DNA of 24,310 nt from an uncultured Coriobacteriales bacterium (GCA_946892075.1 CAMPNZ010000019.1:1-24310); one strand, 5' to 3'. Positions 1 to 8,542 are shown, numbered from the stretch's first letter. Program-made: numbers and translations. Notes: generated from the letters alone by a model not told the origin.

Positions 1-327
1 AACAAACGCGCGCGCCTCGGGCAATTCACGCGTAAGATCGTCGCCGTAGCGTGCAGGCATACAGCCAGCAACCACCAAATGACCAGCTCCAGAAGCGATA
101 GTGTCGTACTGACTTACATCCAGAATTGCTTCAATGCTCTCTTCAGTTGCGCTTTGAATGAACGAACAGGTATTTACGATAACAACATCGGCTTGTTCAG
201 GCGTTTCAATAATCGTGTAACCAGCGCGTTTGAGTTTTGCTGACATCGTATACGTGTCAACTTCATTTTTCGCGCAGCCCATCGTTACAAACGCAACCGA
301 TTTATCAAACACAGGTATAGATGTCAT
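1..327 (-). CDS. rimO: Ribosomal protein S12 methylthiotransferase RimO, N-terminal part (runs off window)
   Basis: RimO is a radical-SAM enzyme that adds a methylthio group to a conserved aspartate of ribosomal protein S12. Only the first 109 codons are present; the gene continues past the left edge, so the radical-SAM core and TRAM domain are not visible. What is seen is the N-terminal UPF0004 domain with its three cluster cysteines in typical settings: C18 (MGCAKNEVD), C54 (VNTCSF) and C89 (AGCMP). The NTCSF-IQSATEESIE stretch fits RimO better than MiaB or MtaB. The ATG at 325-327 is preceded by AAGGA about 8 nt upstream, and that Shine-Dalgarno sequence overlaps the TAA of yajQ, which suggests translational coupling. 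Assignment to RimO over other methylthiotransferases is likely but rests on a partial sequence. Confidence 0.88.
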   Translation of the reverse strand, partial: MTSIPVFDKSVAFVTMGCAKNEVDTYTMSAKLKRAGYTIIETPEQADVVIVNTCSFIQSATEESIEAILDVSQYDTIASGAGHLVVAGCMPARYGDDLTRELPEARAFV

Positions 328-338
328 ACATGCATTCC

Positions 339-836
339 TTAACGATAATTATTGAACTGCAAAGGAATACCGTAATTTTGTTGCTTAACAAAAGCAATAA
401 TTTCTTGTAACACGTCGCGTGAAGCGGAACTTACGCGCAGCTTATCACCTTCAATTTGTACTTTTGCCTTAAACTTTTCAGCTTTAATATCTTTGTTGAT
501 TTTGCTGGCAATGTCCTTATCGATGCCCTCGACAACTTTGCCCTCTTTCAGCGAAGTACCCTGGGCACTGTCGCGCGTATCATTCCAAGAAATAGCAGCT
601 AAATCAAGACCTCGCTTCACCCACTTTGACGATAAAATATCGATAATTTGGCCGATAACAAAATCGCTTGGTGCATGCACCGTTATCGTTTTTGCAGCTT
701 TGTCAAAATCGATGCTCGATTTAGTATCTTTAAGGTCGTAGCGCGATTGCAGCTCCTTTTTGGTCTGCTGAAATGCGTTATCTGCTTCTTGAATGTCAAC
801 AATCGACACAATATCAAAACTTGATTCTTTCGCCAT
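339..836 (-). CDS. yajQ: YajQ family nucleotide-binding protein (UPF0234)
   Basis: This is a complete 165-residue protein of the YajQ/UPF0234 family, close to the usual length of about 163. It starts with the family signature MAKESSFDIVS and ends with the typical QFNNYR. Family members are small cytoplasmic proteins with two ferredoxin-like folds. They bind nucleotides or RNA, and a Xanthomonas homologue binds cyclic di-GMP; the role here is unknown. The open frame extends 75 codons upstream into the RodZ-like gene, but that stretch is a Gln/Asn/Arg-rich shadow of the neighbouring low-complexity tail. The ATG at 834-836 is therefore the start, preceded by an AGAAAGG-like site at somewhat long spacing. 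The upstream gene ends 19 nt away and rimO begins 11 nt after the stop, so all three probably form one transcript. Confidence 0.93.
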   Translation of the reverse strand: MAKESSFDIVSIVDIQEADNAFQQTKKELQSRYDLKDTKSSIDFDKAAKTITVHAPSDFVIGQIIDILSSKWVKRGLDLAAISWNDTRDSAQGTSLKEGKVVEGIDKDIASKINKDIKAEKFKAKVQIEGDKLRVSSASRDVLQEIIAFVKQQNYGIPLQFNNYR

Positions 837-855
837 AATCTGAAAAGCCTTTCTG

Positions 856-2250
856 TTATTGTGAGCGTTCACGAGAATTTGTGTGCGCAGATGAGCTGGT
901 TTGTTTCTTCGTTGTTTGCTGCTGTTTGCTGCGTGATTGCTGCTGTTTAGTACTTGATTGCTGCGTTGCTTGAGATTGCGATTTCTTTGAGCTGTCTTGT
1001 TGCTTGGTACTCGTTTGAGTATCGCCTCGCGTGTTGCTTGCACTGCTTGTACTACCGTCACTCGCAGAACTATCAGAGCTATCGCTTAGGCCGTGATCTT
1101 TTTTCCATTGCTTAATGTACTCATCAAAATTGACCGTATAACTGTACACACCACTCTTCGATGACTTCAACGACACGGGCTTTCCATCAACCGTAAGCTT
1201 TAAGTTTATCGGCGATGGCGTTTCAATAGTCCAGCTACCGCTTGTTAGTTCAACGTCCTTCGACACAGGACCTTTCAACGTTTCAGGCTTTAGTTTTTTC
1301 TTGCCTTCTGTAATGGTAACTTTACTGGTAGCGTCAACCGTTGCTACACCATACGTGATGGTGATGCTGGTGGGAACGCGAGGAGTGGTTGCCGCTTGCG
1401 AAAGCTCTGGAGCGCTTTGTTCATCTTCTTGGCTGGTTGTATCAGCAATGCCGGTAATAGGAATAGCGGCAAGATCGTCAGTACGTGGACGCGAACGTCC
1501 AAAAAAGAGTGACACAACGATGATGACAACAACCACAAGCGCGATAACGCCAAGCAAAAGCGGCCAGTTCAAGCGCTTAATACCGTCGCTTAGTCCCGAC
1601 AAGTTAGAAAAAGAAAATGGCGTGGGCGTTTTAATGCTGCGTCCATGGCGCTTATGTGGCCAGCGACTTGGTGCTTCACTCAAAAAACTTTGACCCATTT
1701 CGCTTTTTTGATAAGCGCCAACATCGCGACGATCATCACCTTCAACAGGAGCAACGCGCCGCGACGAGCCGTACAAACCATAATCGCCCCGCGCAAAACG
1801 CGTTCTATCGTCATATAAATCGCGCCCCAAGGGCGAACGACGTTTGGGAATAGAGGCAGAGGCTACGCCTGAACTGGCAAAACGATGCTCATAGCGAGGG
1901 TTTGGCGCCTGATTAGCCCCGCGAACGCTTTGTGCAGTGGAATACAACGACTCGCCTCTACGGCCAGGAAAATTGCGCCGCGCTCCCCGATCAAGTTGAT
2001 CGGCATAAGCTTCTTCCAAAAAACGATTAACAATATCGCTTGGATTGAGCCCTAAAAAGCGCGCATATGCATTAACCATATTGCGTGCATAACCACGTGG
2101 CGGAATATTAGAAAAATCGCCCGACTCAATCGATCGCAAGATATCGCTTCGTATGCGAAGACGGCGTCCTACCACATTGATATCAAAGCCTTGGCGTTCT
2201 CGTTCTTCACGCAAGAGCATACCTGAGGTTTTGTGAGTCATGTGTTTCAC
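856..2250 (-). CDS. RodZ-like helix-turn-helix membrane protein (HTH_25 / DUF4115)
   Basis: The 464-residue protein has the RodZ-like layout. An N-terminal Cro-type helix-turn-helix of the HTH_25 kind lies at about residues 8-80 (LLREERERQG, then SIESGDF and PPRGYARNMVNAYARFLGLN). A basic, disordered linker covers roughly 85-225. One transmembrane helix sits at about 229-250 (LLLGVIALVVVVIIVVSLFF), followed by an extracytoplasmic DUF4115-like beta domain at about 293-375. RodZ links the MreB cytoskeleton to cell-wall elongation, but in actinobacteria this family's role is less defined. The last 80 or so residues are an unusual Ser/Gln/Thr/Lys tail. The start is uncertain: GTG at 2250 has AAGG about 4 nt upstream, while ATG at 2241 has it about 13 nt upstream; both lie before the domain. 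It sits 24 nt after ftsK. Confidence 0.82.
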   Translation of the reverse strand: MKHMTHKTSGMLLREERERQGFDINVVGRRLRIRSDILRSIESGDFSNIPPRGYARNMVNAYARFLGLNPSDIVNRFLEEAYADQLDRGARRNFPGRRGESLYSTAQSVRGANQAPNPRYEHRFASSGVASASIPKRRSPLGRDLYDDRTRFARGDYGLYGSSRRVAPVEGDDRRDVGAYQKSEMGQSFLSEAPSRWPHKRHGRSIKTPTPFSFSNLSGLSDGIKRLNWPLLLGVIALVVVVIIVVSLFFGRSRPRTDDLAAIPITGIADTTSQEDEQSAPELSQAATTPRVPTSITITYGVATVDATSKVTITEGKKKLKPETLKGPVSKDVELTSGSWTIETPSPINLKLTVDGKPVSLKSSKSGVYSYTVNFDEYIKQWKKDHGLSDSSDSSASDGSTSSASNTRGDTQTSTKQQDSSKKSQSQATQQSSTKQQQSRSKQQQTTKKQTSSSAHTNSRERSQ

Positions 2251-2274
2251 TATCCCTTACTTGTACGACAACAG

Positions 2275-5229
2275 TTAATCGTTTTGCTCGAAGGCTTTCA
2301 GCGCTTCAAGCTCCATCATATCTACGAGCACTTCGCGTGGGCGGCTGCCGTTCGCAGGCCCAACAATGCCCTTTTGTTCTAGCATATCCATTATACGACC
2401 AGCGCGCGCATATCCAACGCTCAGTTTGCGTTGAATATTGGAAGTCGATCCAAGCCCACTTGCAACAACAATGTCGGCCGCTTCCCACAATTTCGGATCG
2501 TCCGCATCAACACTTCCACCCGAACCATCAGGCATGGAATCGCCAAGCGTAATAAGATTCGTTTTAAGAATATCGGTATGATACTCGGGTTCGCCCTGTG
2601 ATTTAAGCTGTTCAACCACAGAAAAAATTTCTTCTTCACTTACAAAACAACCTTGAATGCGCACCGGTTTTGCAAATTCAGGCTTTGAGAGCAACAAATC
2701 GCCATTGCCGATAAGCGCTTCAGCACCCGCAGTGTCAAGAATAACGCGGCTATCAAGCCCCGAGGCAACATTAAACGACATACGGTTCGTAATGTTTGCT
2801 TTAATCAGGCCTGTTACAACATTTGCTGATGGGCGCTGCGTTGCAACAATCAAGTGGATACCGGCAGCGCGTGCAAGCTGAGCAATACGACTGATGGAAA
2901 ATTCCACTTCTTTGCCAACGTTCATCATTAAATCGGCAAGCTCATCGATGATGATAACGATATAGGGCAAGTGATCATCAGGTAGGCTTGAAACTGCGTT
3001 TGATGTTACATCTCCTGATAGCTGGGTATTTTCAACGTGGGAGCGCGCATCGTCTGCAAGAAGAACCGTTTTGTCGGAGTTGCTTGCGGCTTCGATTACA
3101 GCAGATGAAGCATCGTTTTCTGCATCGGCCCCAGCAGCAAGCGCCTGTTGGCGCGCCTGTTCTGCAAGACGCTGCTTTTCTTGAGCAACCTTTTCGTTGT
3201 ATTGCGCAATGTTTTTGGCGCCCACTTTTGAGAACACTTTCAAGCGGCGCTCCATTTCAGCAACACCCCATGAAAGCGCAGATGCGGCTTCTTTTGCTTC
3301 CGTTACCACCGGCACATACAAATGTGGAATACCATTATACGGGCTGAACTCAACACGCTTCGGATCGATCATAATAAAGCGCACCTGACGTGGTGTTGCA
3401 CGCATAAGCATCGACATAATCATCGAGTTTATGCCAACCGATTTTCCTGAACCCGTAGTACCGCCAATAAGCAAATGCGGCATTTTTGCAAGATCGGATA
3501 TAATCGCACGTCCCTCAACGTCTTTGCCGATCGCAATTTCAAGCGGGCCACCATGCGCTTCTTGCAAAATATCGCCCAAGAACACGTTTTCGCGCGTGGC
3601 ATTGGGAACTTCAATGCCAACATAGTGCGTGCGCGGTATCGGTGCAAAAATGCGCACACCCGGCGCCGCAAGTGCAAGCGCAATATCGTCCGACAAGCTC
3701 ATGATGCGACTAACACGTACGCCAGCAGGCAAATCTATCTCGAAAAGCGTTACCGTTGGGCCCGCAATCCAATCGACAACCGTAGCCATAATGCCAAAAT
3801 CGGCAAGCGTTTGTTGTAGGCGCGCTGCTGTTTCAGCAAGTTCTTTGTCAAACGATGCGCTTTGGCGCGTTTTGGTGCTTGTTTTGAGCAGCGACATCGA
3901 TGGTAGCTCGAATGCGTCATCCGCGTCTACATCCCACGGCTCTGGTGTTGCTAACGAACCTGATTGAGCGCGCAAAGGTGCAGCAGAACTATCACGTTTT
4001 TTACGGGAAGAAGCAGCAGCGCCTGTTTGTTCATTATCGGCGTGTGAGACTTCCATCTGCGTTTGCGCCGCTTGCGTGGCACCGGTGCGCGCTGCAGCTT
4101 GAGACGAACTATGAGCAAGCGCGCCACTTTTGCTGCGCGCTTTGTCATGCAAAAGCGTCTGCCCAGTTCGAACAGGCAAAACGCTTGTTGGATCGCACTC
4201 ACGCGCGCATGCTTGCGCGTCTTGGTCAAAAAACGCACCCACCGTGTTTGAAGCCACGCCACTTCGCGTATCCATGCGCTGCGTTGCTTGGTAGTCAGAT
4301 GGCAAAACGCTTGTTGCACCGGACGTGTTAATGGGCGTTGTTCCTGCAAGCGGTATACGAGTTGGGTCCCAAATAGCTTGTGTTACGTCATAAGCCGCAC
4401 CAGCTGCACCAGCGGTGACGCGTTCCCCACCTGCGCCATTGCTAGCCGCGCCCGCACCACATTTCTGATTTGCGTACGCGTCATAATTCTCATACGCACT
4501 ACCAGGAGCATTTTGAAATGCTTCAACCGGCTGACAATCCAACTGCGCAGCTTTGGCAGCGCGCGCTTCTTTGTAACGCACAATACATGCATGAAGAGCC
4601 GCTAAACTGCGCAGCGGCGAAAAACCCATCAGCGTTGCGCCAATAAACAAAATACCCAGCGCAATCACAATTGAAACGTATAAGCCAACGGTAATAAGTC
4701 CCATCCATGCAAACAGTGCTCCAATGTAGCCGCCATACAACACAACGGTAGAGCTATCGAAAATAAGCGAGGAAATATCGGCGGATGAACTGGGCAAAGG
4801 TGTTGCCAGTGCACACAGTATCAGTAACGCAAAAAAGATAACGAACGCACCAAGCGTCAAGCGGAGCGCAAACATTTCGCGTATGCGCATACTGATGCAT
4901 GCGCTTCCTGCAATCAAGAAAATGAAGGGGAAAAGATACACGCCCTTACCCAGCAAAAGCGACAAAAAATGTGACACTTCGCGTGCGACGATGCCTGTAT
5001 TGGGAAGCAGGCACATCACAAAGATGACCAGCCCCAGCAAAATAAAAACGATGCCGACGATAACATTTTTCGTATGGCTATCGAGCAGGGTTTCAGCAGG
5101 ATATTCTGCACTAAGTTGGCGTCCCTGCGTGCGTGCTTGTATCTTTTCTTGAGGTGCAAGCGGGCGCTCCTGGTTGCGCACGGCACGCCGTGGCGATGAT
5201 GATGCTAACTTCGTGGATTTGCGCGCCAC
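2275..5229 (-). CDS. ftsK: DNA translocase FtsK/SpoIIIE
   Basis: FtsK is a septum-located hexameric ATPase that pumps chromosomal DNA out of the closing septum. The 984-residue protein has four to five membrane helices in about residues 55-210. A long Ala/Ser/Gln-rich linker follows (about 225-450), then the motor. Walker A is GGTTGSGKS at 589-597 and Walker B is IIIDELADLMM around D762. ATQRPSANVVTGLIKAN is typical of the family. The C-terminal winged-helix gamma domain, which reads KOPS-like DNA sites, is seen in SGLGSTSNIQRKLSVGYARAGRIMDMLE and GPANGSRPREVL. The start is GTG, with AAGGAG 5 nt upstream. The Walker A lysine and Walker B aspartate are about 166 residues apart, more than I expect for the family, owing to a charged, Ala-rich insert at about 683-753. 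Confidence 0.96.
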   Translation of the reverse strand: MARKSTKLASSSPRRAVRNQERPLAPQEKIQARTQGRQLSAEYPAETLLDSHTKNVIVGIVFILLGLVIFVMCLLPNTGIVAREVSHFLSLLLGKGVYLFPFIFLIAGSACISMRIREMFALRLTLGAFVIFFALLILCALATPLPSSSADISSLIFDSSTVVLYGGYIGALFAWMGLITVGLYVSIVIALGILFIGATLMGFSPLRSLAALHACIVRYKEARAAKAAQLDCQPVEAFQNAPGSAYENYDAYANQKCGAGAASNGAGGERVTAGAAGAAYDVTQAIWDPTRIPLAGTTPINTSGATSVLPSDYQATQRMDTRSGVASNTVGAFFDQDAQACARECDPTSVLPVRTGQTLLHDKARSKSGALAHSSSQAAARTGATQAAQTQMEVSHADNEQTGAAASSRKKRDSSAAPLRAQSGSLATPEPWDVDADDAFELPSMSLLKTSTKTRQSASFDKELAETAARLQQTLADFGIMATVVDWIAGPTVTLFEIDLPAGVRVSRIMSLSDDIALALAAPGVRIFAPIPRTHYVGIEVPNATRENVFLGDILQEAHGGPLEIAIGKDVEGRAIISDLAKMPHLLIGGTTGSGKSVGINSMIMSMLMRATPRQVRFIMIDPKRVEFSPYNGIPHLYVPVVTEAKEAASALSWGVAEMERRLKVFSKVGAKNIAQYNEKVAQEKQRLAEQARQQALAAGADAENDASSAVIEAASNSDKTVLLADDARSHVENTQLSGDVTSNAVSSLPDDHLPYIVIIIDELADLMMNVGKEVEFSISRIAQLARAAGIHLIVATQRPSANVVTGLIKANITNRMSFNVASGLDSRVILDTAGAEALIGNGDLLLSKPEFAKPVRIQGCFVSEEEIFSVVEQLKSQGEPEYHTDILKTNLITLGDSMPDGSGGSVDADDPKLWEAADIVVASGLGSTSNIQRKLSVGYARAGRIMDMLEQKGIVGPANGSRPREVLVDMMELEALKAFEQND

Positions 5230-5382
5230 ACGTTCTCCTTACCATATATGAAGCCAACAAAACGTTGCAAAACTAAGCTGGATGCTTCCTCGCGTTACTC
5301 GCGTTACTCGTGTTCTTGTGTGCTTGTATTCTCGCGTTATGTATGCTTCCCTCAGTTTTCTATTCTTTACAGTATAGCGCCT

Positions 5383-7479
5383 TTACGCAACGCCGAGAAT
5401 AGTCACAATAACTAAAGGTCGCTGCTTAATAGTATCCTGAAGCATAAACGATGTTGCATTGCGCACTTCGCGCTCAAGCGCACTACCCCGCTTACCGCTT
5501 GCAAGTTGCTTGCGTATAATGTCTTGCACATTTGCTTTAAGCGTATCGGTAATCTGTTGGTTTTCTTGCTGCGAAACCCCACGAAACACCAGTACCGGAG
5601 CGCCTATAATCGACGACGTGGTATAGGACACAGCGCAACTGACGCTCAGCACGCCTTGCGAACCTAAGCTGGTGCGATCGCGCAATACATACTCCGAAGT
5701 TTCGGAAATCGTTGAGCCTTCTACATAAATTACGCCGCTTTTTACTTTCTCGCCAATGTGCACTTCACCATTGTGAAGCTCAAGCGACTCGCCATTTTCC
5801 AGAATGAAAATGTTTTCAGCTTTAACGCCCGTTGCCTGCGCAAGACGCGCATGGGCACGCAAATGCATCGCTTCACCGTGAACCGGCATAAAATGTGTTG
5901 GACGCACAATGCTTAGAACAATTTTCAGCTCTTCGGCGCCTGCATGACCAGAAACGTGCACCAACGCACGCGATTTGTCGTACACATCGGCGCCAATTTT
6001 TGCCAGCAGATTGATGATGCGCGTAACTGCTTTTTCATTGCCGGGAACAGGAGTTGCCGAGATGATAACGGTATCGCCTTCCTCAATGCCAACGGTTTTG
6101 TGGCTGCCACCAGCCATGCGCGCAAGTGCAGAAAGTGGCTCTCCCTGCGAACCAGTGCACAGCACAACCAGCTTTTCAGGCGGAATGTTGTTGATGGAGA
6201 ACGCGTCAAGGAGGCAGTCGTCGGGAACCTTAAGATACCCCAATTTACGTGCTATTTCTGTATTTTGAATCATGGAACGGCCCGTAACAACTACCTTGCG
6301 TCCGGCACGCAGCGCCGCATCGCACACTTGCTGCAAACGGTGTATGTGACTTGCAAACGACGCTACAATCACTTTGCCTTTTGCGTGTGCAATAATGGGT
6401 TCAAGCGCTTTTCCAACTTCAAGTTCTGAAGGCGTAAACTGGGCATGCGTTGCGTTCGTAGAATCGGATAGCATCAAATCGACGCCGATTTTTTGGAAGC
6501 GCGCAAGTGCTGCAAAATCAGTGTGAACGCCATCGATAGGCGTTTCATCAAGCTTGAAGTCGCCCGTATGCAGCACATTTCCCGCAGGTGTTGTGAAAAA
6601 AATACCAACCGCTCCTGGAATTGAGTGGTTAACAGCCCAAAACTCCGCTTGAATGCAGCCAAGCTGTATGCTTTGACCTGCTTTTATTTCAATAAGCGGC
6701 ACGCCTTTGATACCGTGTTCCTTAAACTTGCCCTCAATAAGGCCAAGTGTCATGCGCGTACCATAAATAGGCACAGGATGAGGCAAATCTTTGAACAGAT
6801 ACGGCAGCGAACCTGTATGATCTTCATGTCCGTGCGTAATGACAACGCCGCGCAGGCGATCAGCATTTTCAAGAACATAGGTATAATCGGGCAGAATTAA
6901 ATCCACACCAGGATGATCATCATCAGGAAACATCAAGCCACAATCGTCAACAACTAAATCGTTGCCACATTCAAGAACCGTCATATTTTTCCCGATGGCA
7001 TCTAAGCCACCCAACGGAATTACTTTAAGCGTTGCATGCGCGTCGCGCTGCGGGCGTTTCATGCGATTGAGATGATGCGTATATGCTGGTTTATCAGACT
7101 GTTTACGAGTGCGCGAACGCGGTTCGGGAACGGGTGCGTACTCTTCTTGAAAGGAACGCTTGCGCGTATCCGTGCGAAGCGCTTGCGTGCGAGGTCGTGG
7201 CGAGTTTTTTGCACTGGCAGTGTTTCGTGCACTGGCAGCGTTTCGCGAGCTGCGGTGCAGCGTGCGCGAGGAACGTGATTCGCCCGCTCCATCACCAGCT
7301 GCGCTTAGGCTGCGTGATTCGCGCGATGGGCGCGCGGTGCGGGCGACACTGGGCGTGCTGGCATTGATGCGCGTAGTTCTCCGTGAACTTTCATGCGATG
7401 TCGTGCGCTTTGATGTGGTGTTTTTGTTTGATTGAGACGTGTGTGATACGCGAGAGCTTGTTCTTTGTGTTTCGTGCAT
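5383..7479 (-). CDS. rnj: Ribonuclease J with long Arg/Ser/Thr-rich N-terminal extension
   Basis: RNase J is a metallo-beta-lactamase/beta-CASP nuclease with endo- and 5'-3' exonuclease activity in mRNA decay and rRNA maturation. The core starts near residue 150 (VIPLGGLDAIGKNM). The metal-binding HGHEDH motif is at 216-221, and later family signatures include DSTNATHAQFTPSE, VSGHAGAEELK and MPVHGEAMHLRAHARL. The core plus C-terminal domain fits the usual length of about 550; the extra 145 residues are a disordered Arg/Ser/Thr/Ala tail at the N-terminus. Basic extensions of this sort occur in some actinobacterial RNases and may bind RNA or partners (inference). The ATG at 7477-7479 has a perfect AAGGAG 5 nt upstream, so the extension is truly translated from this start. 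The gene lies 121 nt downstream of dapA, as rnj does in mycobacteria. Confidence 0.95.
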   Translation of the reverse strand: MHETQRTSSRVSHTSQSNKNTTSKRTTSHESSRRTTRINASTPSVARTARPSRESRSLSAAGDGAGESRSSRTLHRSSRNAASARNTASAKNSPRPRTQALRTDTRKRSFQEEYAPVPEPRSRTRKQSDKPAYTHHLNRMKRPQRDAHATLKVIPLGGLDAIGKNMTVLECGNDLVVDDCGLMFPDDDHPGVDLILPDYTYVLENADRLRGVVITHGHEDHTGSLPYLFKDLPHPVPIYGTRMTLGLIEGKFKEHGIKGVPLIEIKAGQSIQLGCIQAEFWAVNHSIPGAVGIFFTTPAGNVLHTGDFKLDETPIDGVHTDFAALARFQKIGVDLMLSDSTNATHAQFTPSELEVGKALEPIIAHAKGKVIVASFASHIHRLQQVCDAALRAGRKVVVTGRSMIQNTEIARKLGYLKVPDDCLLDAFSINNIPPEKLVVLCTGSQGEPLSALARMAGGSHKTVGIEEGDTVIISATPVPGNEKAVTRIINLLAKIGADVYDKSRALVHVSGHAGAEELKIVLSIVRPTHFMPVHGEAMHLRAHARLAQATGVKAENIFILENGESLELHNGEVHIGEKVKSGVIYVEGSTISETSEYVLRDRTSLGSQGVLSVSCAVSYTTSSIIGAPVLVFRGVSQQENQQITDTLKANVQDIIRKQLASGKRGSALEREVRNATSFMLQDTIKQRPLVIVTILGVA
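7211..7246 (-). repeat. 18-nt tandem duplication inside the RNase J tail
   Basis: An 18-nt unit beginning GCACTGGCAG occurs twice in tandem with one or two changes. In protein it gives the near-repeat ARNTASA-KN preceded by RNAASA. Being a multiple of three, it keeps the frame. It suggests that the low-complexity extension of RNase J grew by short in-frame duplications. Confidence 0.6.
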
Positions 7480-7556
7480 TCATACTCCTTGTTTGGTGCA
7501 TAGCAATATAAAGCCTTACTATCAGGCGCTATACACATCCATTACTTATATCATCA

Positions 7557-7578
7557 GTGCATGTCAATATACATGCAC
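7557..7578. promoter_or_regulatory. Perfect 8+8 palindrome upstream of RNase J (operator candidate)
   Basis: GTGCATGT-N6-ACATGCAC is a perfect inverted repeat with a six-base spacer, located 78 nt before the rnj start and 22 nt after dapA. On the gene strand a TTGACA hexamer (plus coordinates 7562-7567) runs from the spacer into the right arm, which would be an ideal -35 box. However, I do not see a good -10 box at 16-18 nt. It has no T-run after it, so it is not a standard terminator. It could be an operator or a processing hairpin in the rnj leader. Confidence 0.4.
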
Positions 7579-7600
7579 AAACAGCCAAAAATAGTTCTTG

Positions 7601-8500
7601 TTATTGTAGCGCAAAACCGCTTTCCTGCAAAAGTGCAGCAAGACGCTGTTTTTGAGCAGGCGTAGCTTCGATAAGCGGTAAATGCAAAGCTCCCACAGAG
7701 CGGCCTAACAGGTGCAGCGCAGCTTTCACTAAAATGGGATTTGCAGTTTCAAACAAGCCTTTCATAAGGGGTAATAGGGCTGTATGCTCACGATACGCGT
7801 CATCAAAGCGATCTTGTTCACACAAGGCAAGCATGTGCGCCATACGCGCCGGTGCAATATTCGCAATCGTGGAAATAACACCCGCTGCTCCCTTTTTTGC
7901 AAGTTCAAATGTTAAAGAATCGTCACCAGAATATACAGAAAAACCAGCTGGCGCGTTATCGATAATCGTTTGAATTTGCTCGATATTGCCGCTTGCTTCT
8001 TTTATTGCAACAATGGTATCTGCATCGTGCGCTAAACGCAGCGTGGTTTCAGCTTGCATGTTAATGCCGCATCGACCTGGGATGTTATACAGCACAAGCG
8101 GCTTATCGGTAGCGTGCGCAATGTGTACAAAATGCTGATAGATGCCTTCTTGCGGAGGTTTGTTGTAGAACGGCACCACCGCCATAAGCCCATCAACAGG
8201 CAATTTGGCAATACGTTTTGCAAACGCGACGGATGCTGCTGTTGAATTCGAACCAACATTCGCAAGAACAGGAACACGAGATGCTGCCGCGGTGCAGACG
8301 CACTGTATTTGTGCAGTTCGCTCATCTTCTGAAAGCGTTGGTGCTTCACCAGTTGTGCCGCACACTAACAAACCTTGTGCGCCGCTTGTGATAAGCTCGT
8401 CAGTAAACGACTCAAGGCGCTTAAAATCGATAGAACCATCAGCTTGAAATGGTGTAACCATCGCGCAAACAACGCGACCAAAGGGAGCATTTTGCATCAT
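7601..8500 (-). CDS. dapA: 4-hydroxy-tetrahydrodipicolinate synthase DapA
   Basis: DapA condenses pyruvate with aspartate semialdehyde, the first committed step toward diaminopimelate and lysine. It is a cytoplasmic TIM-barrel enzyme, usually a tetramer. The 299-residue length matches the family (about 290-300). Visible motifs are CGTTGEAPTLS (48-57), the proton-relay tyrosine in VPFYNKPPQEGIYQHF (Y112), YNIPGRCG (138-145) and the Schiff-base lysine in VAIKEASG (K167). The ATG at 8498-8500 has only a purine-rich AAGAG-type site. It lies 110 nt downstream of dapB, from which it is separated by nonamer repeats, so the two may or may not be one transcript. The downstream neighbour is RNase J. 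Confidence 0.97.
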   Translation of the reverse strand: MMQNAPFGRVVCAMVTPFQADGSIDFKRLESFTDELITSGAQGLLVCGTTGEAPTLSEDERTAQIQCVCTAAASRVPVLANVGSNSTAASVAFAKRIAKLPVDGLMAVVPFYNKPPQEGIYQHFVHIAHATDKPLVLYNIPGRCGINMQAETTLRLAHDADTIVAIKEASGNIEQIQTIIDNAPAGFSVYSGDDSLTFELAKKGAAGVISTIANIAPARMAHMLALCEQDRFDDAYREHTALLPLMKGLFETANPILVKAALHLLGRSVGALHLPLIEATPAQKQRLAALLQESGFALQ

Positions 8501-8542
8501 AACGGCTCTTTTCTCTTACATGTGCTTCGTGCGATATTCATA

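Noticed and set aside
837..1061. N-terminal 75-residue extension of YajQ
   Set aside because: It lies within the RodZ-like gene, reads as low-complexity Asn/Gln/Arg, and the family start MAKESSFD is at 836.
5243..5270. ftsK promoter (TTGCAA, 16 nt, TATATG)
   Set aside because: Transcription would start within the ftsK Shine-Dalgarno sequence, leaving no usable ribosome site.
5944..6429. 161-codon plus-strand frame within rnj
   Set aside because: It is antisense to the conserved RNase J core with no domain or ribosome site.
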